A DNA stretch of 64,000 nt from Limisoma sp963601185 (GTDB taxonomy: Bacteria > Bacteroidota > Bacteroidia > Bacteroidales > Muribaculaceae), in assembly GCA_963601185.1 (NCBI GenBank), contig CAVCEE010000003.1:92129-156128 (forward strand), read 5' to 3'. This document shows positions 18,547-27,711 of this stretch, piece by piece. The first letter of the stretch is position 1. Each line of letters starts with the position of its first letter. Both the position numbers and the translations under genes were made by a program. Under the pieces are notes generated by a model. The model worked only from the letters and a program-made list of their open reading frames with translations, made no database searches and was not told where the DNA came from.

Positions 18547-18594
18547 AATGATGTTAGTTTAGGTTAGTAATTACGTTAGGTATTTATCTGATTT

Positions 18595-18602
18595 CAAAGT
18601 TA
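18595..18602 (-). promoter_or_regulatory. Putative -7 box for the propeller/amidase unit
   Basis: TAACTTTG on the minus strand fits TAnnTTTG about 50 bases upstream of the ATG at 18546. No -33 TTTG was seen at the expected spacing. Confidence 0.45.
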
Positions 18603-18663
18603 AAGATTTATTCTGTGAAATGGTGTCGCTTTTTATGTTTACATTTCTTAAATGTTGTAATCG

Positions 18664-18703
18664 AAAATAAAAAAGCGAGAACAGGCATTGACCTGTCCTC
18701 GCT
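18664..18703 (-). terminator. Terminator after prs
   Basis: AGCGAGGACAGG pairs with CCTGTTCTCGCT (one G-U) around a 6-base loop. TTTTTTATTTT follows on the minus strand. It lies 25 bases after the prs stop codon. Confidence 0.92.
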
Positions 18704-18727
18704 CGGAATTTTTACTATAAAGAGAAT

Positions 18728-19672
18728 TTACTTTGTCAAGTATTGCGAACTGATCGACTTGTATTCGTGTACGCGGCGGATTGTGTCGGCAAACAGTGGA
18801 GCGATTGAAAGGGTAGTAACCTTTTTGCTGCTGCCGCTGTAAGGAATGCTGTTTGAGAAGATAATCTCCGTCAATGCGCATTCGTCGACGCGCTGCGATG
18901 CAGGGTCGCTCATGATGGCGTGAGAGGCAAGTGCTCTTACCGACTTCGCGCCTTTTTCCTTCATAAGGTTGGCTGCCTTGGTGATTGTTCCGGCAGTGTC
19001 GACCATATCGTCGATGATGATAACGTCTTTGCCTTCAACTTCGCCGATAACGGTCATGTTCTCGACTACGTTGGCTTTGGCTCTTTGCTTGTGGCAGAGC
19101 ACCAAAGGCACGTTGAGGTATTTTGCATAGTTGTTTGCTCTCTTTGCGCCACCTACGTCAGGGGTTGCAATCACGAGGTCTTCGAGATTAAGCGACTGGA
19201 TGTAGGGGATAAACACCGACGAAGCGTAGAGGTGGTCCACCGGCACGTTGAAGAAGCCCTGGATTTGGTCTGCGTGGAGATCCATCGTGATGAGGCGGTC
19301 GATGCCGGCAGTGCTGAGGAGGTCGGCTACGAGTTTCGCTGCAATTGAAACGCGTGGCTTGTCCTTGCGGTCCTGGCGAGCCCATCCGAAATATGGGATA
19401 ACTGCGATAATCGACTTTGCGGAAGCGCGCTTTGCTGCGTCGATCATAAGCAGAAGTTCCATAAGGTTGTCAGTGTTAGGGAATGTGGATTGAACCAAGA
19501 AAACCTCGCATCCGCGGATGGATTCTTCAAACGACACTTCAAATTCGCCGTCGGCAAACCGTTGGATGTTCATTTTTCCGAGTTCAACACCGAGTTCTGC
19601 GCACATAGCCTCAGCCAAGTAGCGCGATTTAGTACCTGAGAAAATTTTGTAGGGTGGCAAGTTTGTATTCAT
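18728..19672 (-). CDS. prs: Ribose-phosphate pyrophosphokinase
   Basis: A 314-residue PRPP synthase that transfers pyrophosphate from ATP to ribose 5-phosphate, supplying nucleotide, His, Trp and NAD synthesis. The ATG at 19672 (MNTNLPPYKIFSGTKSRYLAE) is the family start; a longer upstream frame runs into promoter sequence. Motifs: FADGEFEVSFEESIRGCEVFLVQ near the N-terminus, ARQDRKDKPRVSI (the flexible ATP loop), DLHADQIQGFF (class I signature), and the PRPP loop DVIIIDDMVDTAGTI. It lies just after the alpha-amylase gene but has its own -7 box. nadC, whose substrate is PRPP, is read divergently nearby. Confidence 0.97.
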   Translation of the reverse strand: MNTNLPPYKIFSGTKSRYLAEAMCAELGVELGKMNIQRFADGEFEVSFEESIRGCEVFLVQSTFPNTDNLMELLLMIDAAKRASAKSIIAVIPYFGWARQDRKDKPRVSIAAKLVADLLSTAGIDRLITMDLHADQIQGFFNVPVDHLYASSVFIPYIQSLNLEDLVIATPDVGGAKRANNYAKYLNVPLVLCHKQRAKANVVENMTVIGEVEGKDVIIIDDMVDTAGTITKAANLMKEKGAKSVRALASHAIMSDPASQRVDECALTEIIFSNSIPYSGSSKKVTTLSIAPLFADTIRRVHEYKSISSQYLTK

Positions 19673-19696
19673 AGCTTTGTTGCTGAATTTTGACTG

Positions 19697-19704
19697 CAAA
19701 ATTA
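19697..19704 (-). promoter_or_regulatory. Putative -7 box for prs
   Basis: TAATTTTG on the minus strand lies 25 bases upstream of the prs ATG, between the amylase stop and prs. The -33 position lacks a clear TTTG. Confidence 0.45.
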
Positions 19705-19711
19705 CTACTTT

Positions 19712-21448
19712 TTATTTATCCCGGTCTTTCTTTGTACAAGAATTTTTCTTGTTTGCAGCATTTTGCTGTTTAATCTTGATTTTCCACATCACGGCACTGT
19801 TTGCGGCAATGTCGGTCGGGAACGGCACTACAGCCGACAGTTCCTTTTTCTGCCGCTTGCCGCTGATGAGTTCGGTGGCGATGTAAGAGCCTTGGTGCAG
19901 CCCCATAACGTCGAAAGCGTGGGGTGGAATCACGATGTCGCAATGGGTGTCGCCGCCAAAGTTCACGGCAATGATGATGAGTTCGTTGCCGTTTTTGCGC
20001 AGGTAGGCGTACTGACGATGAGGGTCGAACGACGGGTTGTCGTAGTTCACATACATCACGTCGAAGAACTGACCTTCGCTGATTGCTTTCTCATCCTTTG
20101 CTATGTTGAGCACCTTGCCGTAGAGCGCGCGGAGTGCGGTCTCTTCGGATGTGAGCAAAGTGTCGTTGCACTTGCCTTCGTTGTACCAGCGGCGCAGTGT
20201 CGGCACGCTCCAATAGTCGAAGATGGTGGTGCGTCCGTCAAGACCACTGAAGCCTTCGGCATCCTCGGCACGCTCACCGAGTTCCTGCCCGGCATAGACC
20301 ATCATCGGGCCGGTGGAGATGGTTGCGCTCACCACGAGCGACGGCAGCACGAGGTTGGCGTTGCCAGCAAATTCCTTCGATGCAAACCTCTGTTCGTCGT
20401 GGTTCTCAAGGAAATTGAGCATGTGGTTGCCGATGCCGTCTACAGTCTGCCAACATTCCGTAATCTTGGCTGCCGACACGTTGCAGCACTGGATGCCACG
20501 CAGACGGTCGTAGAGGTTCACTTTGTCGTACAGATAGTCGAATCCGCCGCGGTAGATGTAGTCGCGGTAGATGTTCACGTCGTAGAGTTCGGCGATAAAC
20601 TTGATGTCGGGGTATTTCTCCTTAACTCCCTTGATTGCCCATTCCCAAAATTCCACAGGAACCATGTGCACCATATCGCAGCGGAAGCCGTCGACACCCT
20701 TGCTCGCCCAGAAGCGCAGGATGCTGAGCATCTTTATCCAGGTGTCGGGGATAGGATTGAAATGGCGCGAACCGTCGCCGTAGTCCACTCCGTAGTTGAG
20801 TTTCACTGTCTCATACCAGTCGTATTGTCCGGGGAAGGCGTTGAAGCAGTCGTTGCCCGATGCTTTCGCTGGAAACTCCACATAAGCGTCTTCGCCCTCG
20901 CCGAGGTCGATGCTCGGCGAGAACTTCTGCCGCGGAATGTAGTAAAAATTGTTGTCGGGGCTGAAAAATTTGCTTGTGTCGTCGTCGGCACTGAAGTCCT
21001 TGATGCCCGATGGGGCTGCGTCGGAATGGTACTGGCGCGCCACGTGGTTGGGCACGAAGTCGATAATCATCTTCAACCCAGACTTGTGGGTGCGCTCCAC
21101 CAGAGCCTCAAACTCCTTCATGCGGTTTGGCACGTCCTCGGCGAGGTCAGGGTCGATGTCGTAGTAGTCCTTGATGGCGTATGGCGATCCTGCATTGCCC
21201 TTCACGATGTGAGGGTTGTCGGGGCGGATGCCGTAGCGCGAGTAGTCGGTCTTGGTGGCGTGCTCGATGAGTCCGGTGTACCACACATGGGTGATGCCGA
21301 GTCCCTTTATCGATTCCAGCACCGTGTCGGTGATTCGGTTCATCTTTCCGCAGCCGTTCTGCTCGATGGTGCCATTTGGCACACAGTATTTGTTGCTGTT
21401 GGTAAACAGTCGTGTAAAAATCTGGTAGATTATCAGTTTGTCGTTCAT
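19712..21448 (-). CDS. Cytoplasmic GH13 alpha-amylase family glycosidase
   Basis: A 578-residue glycoside hydrolase family 13 enzyme acting on alpha-glucans. The start at 21448 (MNDKLIIYQIFTRLF) is chosen because the upstream in-frame extension overlaps the promoter. The four conserved regions are present: MIIDFVPNH (I), GVDGFRCDMVHM (II, nucleophile Asp), KFIAELYD (III, acid/base Glu) and FLENHDEQR (IV, transition-state Asp). No signal peptide is visible, so it probably works on intracellular glycogen or imported maltooligosaccharides. The short C-terminal beta domain ends in a Lys-rich tail. It is followed closely by prs. Confidence 0.93.
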   Translation of the reverse strand: MNDKLIIYQIFTRLFTNSNKYCVPNGTIEQNGCGKMNRITDTVLESIKGLGITHVWYTGLIEHATKTDYSRYGIRPDNPHIVKGNAGSPYAIKDYYDIDPDLAEDVPNRMKEFEALVERTHKSGLKMIIDFVPNHVARQYHSDAAPSGIKDFSADDDTSKFFSPDNNFYYIPRQKFSPSIDLGEGEDAYVEFPAKASGNDCFNAFPGQYDWYETVKLNYGVDYGDGSRHFNPIPDTWIKMLSILRFWASKGVDGFRCDMVHMVPVEFWEWAIKGVKEKYPDIKFIAELYDVNIYRDYIYRGGFDYLYDKVNLYDRLRGIQCCNVSAAKITECWQTVDGIGNHMLNFLENHDEQRFASKEFAGNANLVLPSLVVSATISTGPMMVYAGQELGERAEDAEGFSGLDGRTTIFDYWSVPTLRRWYNEGKCNDTLLTSEETALRALYGKVLNIAKDEKAISEGQFFDVMYVNYDNPSFDPHRQYAYLRKNGNELIIIAVNFGGDTHCDIVIPPHAFDVMGLHQGSYIATELISGKRQKKELSAVVPFPTDIAANSAVMWKIKIKQQNAANKKNSCTKKDRDK

Positions 21449-21471
21449 CAGATCTCGTTTTTTTGATATTG

Positions 21472-21552
21472 CAAAGTTAAAGAAAAACGCCGACAATGGA
21501 TGCGGTTGCCGGGGAGGAATGGCGGAAATTTGGAGGGGAATTTGTAATTTTG
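21472..21552. promoter_or_regulatory. Divergent -7 boxes between amylase and nadC
   Basis: Minus-strand TAACTTTG (21472-21479) lies 24 bases before the amylase ATG. Plus-strand TAATTTTG (21545-21552) lies 25 bases before the nadC ATG at 21577. Both match TAnnTTTG, and neither has a clear -33 TTTG at 19-20 bases. The two promoters face away from each other within 130 bases. Confidence 0.5.
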
Positions 21553-21576
21553 CGGTAGAATCGTAAATTTTTTGAT

Positions 21577-22428
21577 ATGAAGACTAAAGACGAACTTATT
21601 GATGCGTTGCTCGACTTGGCTTTTGCCGAGGATATAGGCGACGGCGACCATACTACACTTTGCTGTATCCCTGCCGACGAGATGGGACGTCAGCATCTGC
21701 TGGTGAAGGAGGAAGGTATCCTTGCTGGCGTGGAGATTGCACTGAAGGTGTTCCGCAAGTTTGACCCGGAATTGAAGGTTACGGTGATGATTGGCGACGG
21801 GGCGCACGTAAAGCCGGGCGACATTGCGTTTGTAGTGGAGGGTCGTGTGCGCTCACTGCTTCAGACGGAACGCTTGATGCTCAACATTATGCAGCGAATG
21901 AGCGGAATCGCCACTATGACGGCGCGCTATCAGGCTCAACTCGAAGGCCTGAAGACCAAGGTGCTCGACACACGCAAGACCACTCCGGGACTGCGTATGT
22001 TGGAGAAGGAGGCCGTGAGAATCGGCGGCGGTATGAACCACCGCATCGGTTTGTTTGACATGATTCTGCTGAAGGACAACCATGTGGACTTTGCTGGGGG
22101 CATCACCAACGCCATCACAAAGGCAAACGAGTATATCAAGGCCAACCATAAGGATGGCATGAAGATTGAAATTGAGGTGCGCAACTTCGACGAGTTGAAC
22201 GAGGCACTTGCCACAGGTCACGTTGACCGCATTATGCTCGACAACTTTACTCCTGCCGACACGAAGAAGGCTGTAGATATCGTGGCTGACCGCTGCGAAC
22301 TCGAATCGTCGGGCGGCATCACCTACGACACTCTCCGTGCCTACGGCGAGTGTGGTGTGGATTATATCTCGGTGGGCGCATTGACCCACTCGGTGAAAGG
22401 TCTGGATATGAGTTTCAAGGCTTGCTGA
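21577..22428 (+). CDS. nadC: Nicotinate-nucleotide pyrophosphorylase (carboxylating)
   Basis: A 283-residue quinolinate phosphoribosyltransferase that makes nicotinate mononucleotide from quinolinate and PRPP in de novo NAD synthesis. Marks: AEDIGDGDHTT near residue 15, LLQTERLMLNIMQRMSGIAT (~90-110), VLDTRKTTPGLRMLEKEAVRIGGGMNHR (shown in part; active-site Arg/Lys and His), LLKDNHVDFAGG, IEIEVRNFDEL, IMLDNFTPADTKKAV, and the C-terminal ESSGGITYDTLRAYGECGVDYISVGALTHS. It is complete. It heads a plus-strand unit with the FAD dehydrogenase 37 bases downstream. Confidence 0.97.
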   Translation: MKTKDELIDALLDLAFAEDIGDGDHTTLCCIPADEMGRQHLLVKEEGILAGVEIALKVFRKFDPELKVTVMIGDGAHVKPGDIAFVVEGRVRSLLQTERLMLNIMQRMSGIATMTARYQAQLEGLKTKVLDTRKTTPGLRMLEKEAVRIGGGMNHRIGLFDMILLKDNHVDFAGGITNAITKANEYIKANHKDGMKIEIEVRNFDELNEALATGHVDRIMLDNFTPADTKKAVDIVADRCELESSGGITYDTLRAYGECGVDYISVGALTHSVKGLDMSFKAC

Positions 22429-22465
22429 TGGGCAAGACCGCAATACGAAGCCAGCAACAGAGATT

Positions 22466-24031
22466 ATGACACAAGACTTTCAATTGCGCGTGGACCCGCG
22501 CACGGCAGCAAGCAGCGACCGCATAGTGCGGAGCATAGCGCAGACCGGACGCATAGCCGTTGACCGGATAAAGATGCACCGCATCGTGAAGCGGTCGATC
22601 GACGCCCGCCAGCGCAAGGTAATGGTCAATCTCACTGTGCGCTGCTGGATTGACGAGATGCCAGCCGACACTGCTCGTTATGCACCTTACTGTTACGGCG
22701 ACGTGAGTTGCGCGAAACAGGCGGTTGTGGTAGGCGCAGGACCTGGCGGACTGTTTGCGGCGTTGAGGCTCATTGAACTTGGCGTGAAGCCCATCGTGGT
22801 GGAGCGCGGCAAGAATGTTGACGACCGCCGCCGTGACCTTGCACAGATTTCGCGCAAGGGTATAGTTGACGAAAATTCCAACTATAGTTTCGGCGAAGGC
22901 GGTGCTGGTGCATATTCCGACGGTAAACTCTACACACGCAGCAAGAAACGCGGCTCGGTAGACCGCATACTGCAGATATTCAACCAGTTTGGTGCATCGG
23001 AAAATATCCTCATCGATGCCCATCCGCACATAGGGTCTGACAAACTCCCGGCGGTGATAAAAGCCATGCGCGAGCAGATTATAGCGAGCGGCGGCGAGGT
23101 GCATTTCACCACTCGCGTGACAGGGCTGAAACTTGATAGCGAGGAGGTTAAGGGCGTGAAATGCCACGACGGACGAGAGTTTGACGGTCCGGTAATCCTT
23201 GCCACCGGGCACTCCGCTCGCGACGTGTACCGTATGCTCAACGCCGAGGGCGTAGACCTCGAAGCCAAGGGCATTGCCGTGGGTGTGCGACTTGAGCATC
23301 CGCAGCATCTTATCGACCAGATACAGTACCATTCTCCAGAAGGCCGCGGCGAATGGCTTCCGGCGGCGGAGTACAGTTTTGTGACGCAGGTCGACGGTCG
23401 TGGAGTCTACTCTTTCTGTATGTGTCCCGGTGGAATTGTCGTGCCGGCGGCGAGCGGACCGAACCAGTTGGTGGTTAACGGAATGTCGCCATCCAACCGC
23501 GGCTCGCGCTGGGCAAACTCCGGTATGGTGGTGGAAATTCATCCCGAGGACTTGGAGGAAAAATATGACAGGTTCGGCGTGCTGAAGATGATGGCATTTC
23601 AGGACGATTTGGAATGCCTCTGCTTCGAACAAGCCGGATGCACGCAAAACGCCGGTGCTCAGCGGATGAAGGACTTTGTGGAAGGGAAGCCGTCAGCCGA
23701 CCTGCCACGCACGTCCTATGCTCCCGGCATCCATCCGTCGCGACTCGACCAATGGCTGCCGCCGTTTATCGGCAAGCGTCTGCAAGCCGGATTTCGGAAG
23801 TTCGGCAGTTTTGCTCGCGGCTTCCTGACCAACGAGGCGATACTGATAGGCGTGGAGTCGCGCACATCGTCGCCGGTGCGCATACCGCGCGACCGCGAAA
23901 CGATGACCCACATACGCATCCGGGGGCTATATCCCTGCGGCGAGGGTGCTGGCTATGCCGGTGGCATAGTCTCTGCGGCGATGGACGGCGAGAAATGCGC
24001 CGAAGCGGTTGTTGAATCAATGAAACAGTAA
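22466..24031 (+). CDS. FAD-dependent dehydrogenase (COG2509-type)
   Basis: A 521-residue flavoprotein. An N-terminal domain of ~85 residues precedes the Rossmann dinucleotide fold at AVVVGAGPGGLFAALRLIELG (read in part), followed by PIVVERGKNVDDRRRD and NYSFGEGGAGAYSDGKLYTR. A second FAD-contact region is PVILATGHSARDVYRML. The end contains GLYPCGEGAGYAGGIVSAAMDG, typical of this uncharacterised family. The physiological substrate is unknown; related proteins are annotated only as NAD(P)/FAD-dependent oxidoreductases. It lies 37 bases after nadC and 4 bases before the TlpA-like gene, so it probably belongs to a redox-related unit. Confidence 0.88.
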   Translation: MTQDFQLRVDPRTAASSDRIVRSIAQTGRIAVDRIKMHRIVKRSIDARQRKVMVNLTVRCWIDEMPADTARYAPYCYGDVSCAKQAVVVGAGPGGLFAALRLIELGVKPIVVERGKNVDDRRRDLAQISRKGIVDENSNYSFGEGGAGAYSDGKLYTRSKKRGSVDRILQIFNQFGASENILIDAHPHIGSDKLPAVIKAMREQIIASGGEVHFTTRVTGLKLDSEEVKGVKCHDGREFDGPVILATGHSARDVYRMLNAEGVDLEAKGIAVGVRLEHPQHLIDQIQYHSPEGRGEWLPAAEYSFVTQVDGRGVYSFCMCPGGIVVPAASGPNQLVVNGMSPSNRGSRWANSGMVVEIHPEDLEEKYDRFGVLKMMAFQDDLECLCFEQAGCTQNAGAQRMKDFVEGKPSADLPRTSYAPGIHPSRLDQWLPPFIGKRLQAGFRKFGSFARGFLTNEAILIGVESRTSSPVRIPRDRETMTHIRIRGLYPCGEGAGYAGGIVSAAMDGEKCAEAVVESMKQ

Positions 24032-24035
24032 GTCT

Positions 24036-24542
24036 ATGCGTAAAATACTTACAATATTGACGGCAGTGCTCCTGCTTTCCTCGTGCATCAACGACAAACG
24101 CGAAGACGAGGGGAAGGTAGTGGTTGTGGGCGACAAACTCCCGACTCTGTCGGTGGTGACGAGCGACGGCACGGTGGTGGACAACAGTACTCTACGCGGC
24201 AAGCCGTCGCTGATTTGCTTTTTCCGCACCACTTGCCCCGATTGCCAGCAGGAATTTCCTGTGCTACAACGCATTTATGACGATTTCAAGTCGGTGCAGG
24301 TGATACTGATAAGCGTGGGACAGGAAGATGCCCCGATAGCAGAATATTGGGAGACAAATAGCCTGACTTTGCCGTATTCTGCACAGTCGGACAAGTCTGT
24401 GGCAAGCACCTTCGGCGTGAGCAGCATCCCGCAGGTGTATGTATGCTCTGCCGACGGCGTGGTGCGGTATATGCACGGCGACAGCCCGATTGCCACCTAT
24501 GTTCAACTTAGTGAAGAATTAAACGAATTGCTGAATGATTGA
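24036..24542 (+). CDS. TlpA/thioredoxin-like lipoprotein
   Basis: A 168-residue envelope thiol-disulfide protein. Residues 1-17 form a lipoprotein signal with lipobox LLSSC (Cys17). The thioredoxin fold follows with the redox motif TTCPDCQQE (CPDC, about residues 68-71) and the cis-proline segment SSIPQVYV. It is predicted to be anchored in the membrane facing the periplasm or outside and to reduce or isomerise disulfides. It starts 4 bases after the dehydrogenase stop and overlaps the next gene by 8 bases, implying translational coupling. Confidence 0.88.
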   Translation: MRKILTILTAVLLLSSCINDKREDEGKVVVVGDKLPTLSVVTSDGTVVDNSTLRGKPSLICFFRTTCPDCQQEFPVLQRIYDDFKSVQVILISVGQEDAPIAEYWETNSLTLPYSAQSDKSVASTFGVSSIPQVYVCSADGVVRYMHGDSPIATYVQLSEELNELLND

Positions 24543-25068
24543 AACGATAAAGACCGATTTGCGCAACTATCTGCTCTCGCTCGGTGAGATTGACGAGATG
24601 TTGCCCGACTGCCCCGATGTGGAAGAGAAATGGAAGCAGATAGCCGAAGCCTATTTGCCGGACGGATTGCGCGAGTTTAATGCCTATCCCACGGTTTCGC
24701 TCGGGTGGATGATGTTTATGGGCATGGCGATGGCGCAGTTTTGGGATAAGGACTGGGAACTATACTCAATTGTCGAGAATCTCTATGTCAAGGTGCGCGA
24801 TGAACGTGGGTTTGATGCCTTGGACGACTATGTGCTTGAGGATGTACTTGAACTTGACGCCAAGCAGGCGGAGAAGACGAGTGCACTTGTTGGCGAATGC
24901 GCTTCGCGCACGTTGTCGCATCTGCTCCACAAGGTGAAAAATGAGAATATCGAGCCCAACACCGAAGATGCCTTTCGCGTTTATGTGGATTGTCTGCACC
25001 AACTGTATAACTTCGGCGTGGCGGTGCAACTCAAGCGTCTAGGCTACCGCATGGTGCCATTGAATTAG
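24535..25068 (+). CDS. Conserved hypothetical protein
   Basis: A 177-residue soluble protein with no signal peptide and no recognised domain. It is acidic and helical with many aromatic residues (SLGWMMFMGMAMAQFWDKDWELY). It has no transmembrane segment long enough to be convincing, and it ends in a basic stretch, LKRLGYRMVPLN. The start overlaps the TlpA-like gene (ATGATTGA), so it is the last gene of the nadC unit. Its function cannot be given from sequence; a helper of the upstream redox proteins is only a possibility. Confidence 0.7.
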   Translation: MIETIKTDLRNYLLSLGEIDEMLPDCPDVEEKWKQIAEAYLPDGLREFNAYPTVSLGWMMFMGMAMAQFWDKDWELYSIVENLYVKVRDERGFDALDDYVLEDVLELDAKQAEKTSALVGECASRTLSHLLHKVKNENIEPNTEDAFRVYVDCLHQLYNFGVAVQLKRLGYRMVPLN

Positions 25069-25092
25069 CATCGGTGACAAACAAAACAACCA

Positions 25093-25130
25093 GCGGACAA
25101 CGGTGGCGATGATGCCAAACCGTTGTCCGC
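25093..25130. terminator. Hairpin between convergent nadC and nqr units
   Basis: GCGGACAACGG (25093-25103) pairs perfectly with CCGTTGTCCGC (25120-25130) across a 16-base loop. It lies 24 bases past the plus-strand stop and 26 bases past the nqrF stop. T runs are weak on both sides, so it probably works in both directions. Confidence 0.7.
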
Positions 25131-25156
25131 CGGCTTTATTGTGACTATGAGGACAG

Positions 25157-26434
25157 CTATCCTCCGAAGTTGTCGTAACTGATGCTTTCCGGGTCAACTC
25201 CGAGTCCGTCGAGCATCTTTACCACGGCGTTGCTCATAGGACCAGGACCGCACATGTAGTACTCGATGTCCTCAGGCGCATCGTGGTTGTTCAGATAGGT
25301 GTCGTACATCACCTGGTGAACGAAGCCGGCGGTGTATTTCACTCCTGCAGCATCGGCGGCAGGGTCCGGGCGGTCGAGAGCCAAGTGGAACTTGAAGTTC
25401 GGGAACTCCTTCTCGAGTGCGAGGAAGTCCTGCAAGTAGAACACCTCGTTGAGCGCACGCGCACCATAGAAGAATGACATCTTGCGGTCGCGAGTGTTGA
25501 GAGTCTTCGTCATATACATAATCTGTGCGCGCAGAGGAGCCATACCGGCACCGCCACCCACCCAAATCATCTCTTTCTTTGAGTCGAACTTAGGATGGAA
25601 GTCGCCGTAAGGACCGCTCATCAGCACCTTGTCGCCCGGTTTGAGCGTGAAGATGTAGGAAGAAGCAATACCCGGCATTACGTCCTGAAATCCTACCTGT
25701 GGTTTCGGCTTGAATGGCGGAGTGGCGATTCTCACGGTAAGCATGATGCGGTCGCCCTCTTCGGGATAGTTGGCCATAGAGTAGGCGCGGACAGTTTCTT
25801 CGTCATTCTTGCACTTGAGGCCGAACAGTCCGAACTTCTGCCACGACGGGAGATATTCCTCGCCGATGGAATCCTTGTCGATGTCCTTGTCGTAGTCCAT
25901 CTGATATTTAGGAATCTTAATCTGCGCGTATGAGCCCGGCAGGAAGTTCATGTGCTCGCCCTTAGGCAATGCAACGATAAACTCCTTGATAAACGTTGCT
26001 ACATTCTTGTTGGAAATAACTTCGCATTCCCATTCCTTTACGCCAAGCACCGATTCCGGCACGACAATCTTCATGTCGTTTTTTACCTTCACTTGGCAGC
26101 CAAGATGCCAGTTGTTCATCATCTCCTTGCGAGAGAAATGCACCTTCTCGGTAGGGAGAGCCTCGCCGCCGCCTTCGGTGATTCTCACACGGCACTGGCC
26201 GCAACTGCCGCCACCGCCACATGCCGATGGAAGGAACACCTTCTGGCTTGCAAGGGTAGACAGGAGCGTGCCTCCGGTTTCAACTTCGAGTTTCTCTTTG
26301 TCGTTGATGTCGATGCCCACTTTGCCCGACGGCAAGAGATATTTCTTGGCAATCAGCAAAATGGCAACAAGGACAATCGTTACTGCGAAAAACAGTATCG
26401 TGCTTGTTAGAATTGTTATGTTTGAGAGTATCAT
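25157..26434 (-). CDS. nqrF: Na+-NQR subunit F
   Basis: A 425-residue NADH-oxidising subunit of the sodium-translocating NADH:quinone oxidoreductase. One N-terminal membrane helix (residues ~5-27) is followed by a plant-type 2Fe-2S ferredoxin domain with the cysteine cluster SACGGGGSCGQCRV and a later Cys (HLGCQV). The FAD domain has RAYSMANYPEEGD and the NADH domain has WVGGGAGMAPLRAQ; the C-terminus MCGPGPMS...SYDNFGG is typical. It passes electrons from NADH through FAD and the cluster to the membrane subunits. It is the last gene of the operon, 4 bases after nqrE. Confidence 0.97.
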   Translation of the reverse strand: MILSNITILTSTILFFAVTIVLVAILLIAKKYLLPSGKVGIDINDKEKLEVETGGTLLSTLASQKVFLPSACGGGGSCGQCRVRITEGGGEALPTEKVHFSRKEMMNNWHLGCQVKVKNDMKIVVPESVLGVKEWECEVISNKNVATFIKEFIVALPKGEHMNFLPGSYAQIKIPKYQMDYDKDIDKDSIGEEYLPSWQKFGLFGLKCKNDEETVRAYSMANYPEEGDRIMLTVRIATPPFKPKPQVGFQDVMPGIASSYIFTLKPGDKVLMSGPYGDFHPKFDSKKEMIWVGGGAGMAPLRAQIMYMTKTLNTRDRKMSFFYGARALNEVFYLQDFLALEKEFPNFKFHLALDRPDPAADAAGVKYTAGFVHQVMYDTYLNNHDAPEDIEYYMCGPGPMSNAVVKMLDGLGVDPESISYDNFGG

Positions 26435-26438
26435 CGTC

Positions 26439-27053
26439 TTAAATTTTGATGCCGAGGAAACTCATGAAGGCAATGCCCATGAGACCCGTAATGATGAACG
26501 TAATGCCGATGCCCTTCAGAGGGGCAGGGATATTGGAGTAACTCAGACGCTCGCGTATCGCCGCAAGGCACACGATGGCAAGCAGCCAGCCGATGCCCGA
26601 CCCGAGTCCGTAGATTGTGGCTGTGCCGACCGATCCGAAGTCGCGCTGCTGCATAAACAGCGAGCAGCCGAGGATGGCGCAGTTCACGGCAATCAACGGC
26701 AGGAAGATGCCGAGCGAAGCGTAGAGCGATGGAGAGAATTTCTCGACAGCCATCTCCACCAACTGAGTCATTGAGGCAATGACGGCGATGAAGAGGATGA
26801 GGCTAAGAAAACTCAGGTCGACATCAGCAAATTCAGGGCTCAGCCAACTCAAAGCCCCCGGACGCAGGAAGTGCATCTCCAGGATGTAGTCGATAGGCAG
26901 GGTAATCACGAGCATAAAAGTGACCGCAATGCCGAGGCCAAAGGCTGTCTTCACGTTTTTCGACACAGCAAGATATGAACACATGCCAAGGAAGTAGGCA
27001 AAGATCATATTGTCGATGAAGACGGAGCGTATAAATAGATTTAAACTTTCCAT
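26439..27053 (-). CDS. nqrE: Na+-NQR subunit E
   Basis: A 204-residue integral membrane subunit with about six helices; with NqrD it forms the inverted-topology core of the sodium pump. The ATG at 27053 (MESLNLFIRSVF) is preferred over a TTG two codons upstream. The conserved cysteine regions FLGMCSYLAVSK and VNCAILGCSLF are present and probably bind the intramembrane Fe centre with NqrD. It lies 18 bases after nqrD and 4 bases before nqrF. Confidence 0.96.
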   Translation of the reverse strand: MESLNLFIRSVFIDNMIFAYFLGMCSYLAVSKNVKTAFGLGIAVTFMLVITLPIDYILEMHFLRPGALSWLSPEFADVDLSFLSLILFIAVIASMTQLVEMAVEKFSPSLYASLGIFLPLIAVNCAILGCSLFMQQRDFGSVGTATIYGLGSGIGWLLAIVCLAAIRERLSYSNIPAPLKGIGITFIITGLMGIAFMSFLGIKI

Positions 27054-27071
27054 AATCAAAATGTTGTGATG

Positions 27072-27704
27072 TTAGTCTTTCTCCTGCAACTCTTTGTTGC
27101 GTGAGCGGTGAACCCAGATGATGCAAGCCACGGTGATGAGAGCCATTGGCGGCAGGATCATCAAGCCGTTGTTCTGGTAGCCGGCATCGTAGAGAGCCTG
27201 TGGAATGACCTTCATTCCGAGCAGTGTACCAGAGCCGAGGAGTTCGCGCAAGGCTGCCACGATGATGAGGATCAGGGCGTAGCCGATGCCGTTGCCGATA
27301 CCGTCGAGAAACGACGGCCAAGGCTTGTTTGCCAAGGCAAACGCCTCAAGGCGTCCCATAAGGATACAGTTGGTGATAATCAGTCCGATAAACACCGACA
27401 ACTGCTTGCTCACTTCATAATTGTAGGCTTTCAAAAATTGGTCAACGATAATCACCAACGCAGCCACAACCACCAGTTGCACGATGATGCGGATGTTGTT
27501 GGGGATGGTGTTGCGGATGAGGGAGATGATGACGTTGGAGAATGCCGTTACCGCCATCACCGAAATGCCCATCACGATGGCCGGCTCCAACTTTGCCGTT
27601 ACAGCCAGGCATGAGCAGATACCCAAAATCTGCACAACCACAGGGTTGTTTTTCGACAGTGGGTTGAACAGTACTGCTTTATTCTTATTGCTGAGTATAG
27701 CCAT
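27072..27704 (-). CDS. nqrD: Na+-NQR subunit D
   Basis: A 210-residue membrane subunit with about six helices, homologous to NqrE and to RnfA/E. Characteristic segments are NPVVVQILGICSCLAVTAKLE (read in part) near residue 20 and LIITNCILMGRLEAFA near residue 110; their cysteines match the Fe-binding positions of the family. It lies 7 bases after nqrC. The C-terminal helix ends with a short charged tail, RSRNKELQEKD. Confidence 0.96.
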   Translation of the reverse strand: MAILSNKNKAVLFNPLSKNNPVVVQILGICSCLAVTAKLEPAIVMGISVMAVTAFSNVIISLIRNTIPNNIRIIVQLVVVAALVIIVDQFLKAYNYEVSKQLSVFIGLIITNCILMGRLEAFALANKPWPSFLDGIGNGIGYALILIIVAALRELLGSGTLLGMKVIPQALYDAGYQNNGLMILPPMALITVACIIWVHRSRNKELQEKD

Positions 27705-27711
27705 ATCTATT

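Noticed and set aside
19763..21466. 567-codon plus-strand open frame opposite the amylase
   Set aside because: The minus-strand gene has all four GH13 motifs; the opposite frame has low-complexity Val/His/Arg-rich sequence without domains. It is a codon-bias shadow.
22415..23647. 410-codon minus-strand frame opposite the FAD dehydrogenase
   Set aside because: The plus-strand protein has clear Rossmann motifs; the antisense product is His/Arg-rich with no family resemblance.
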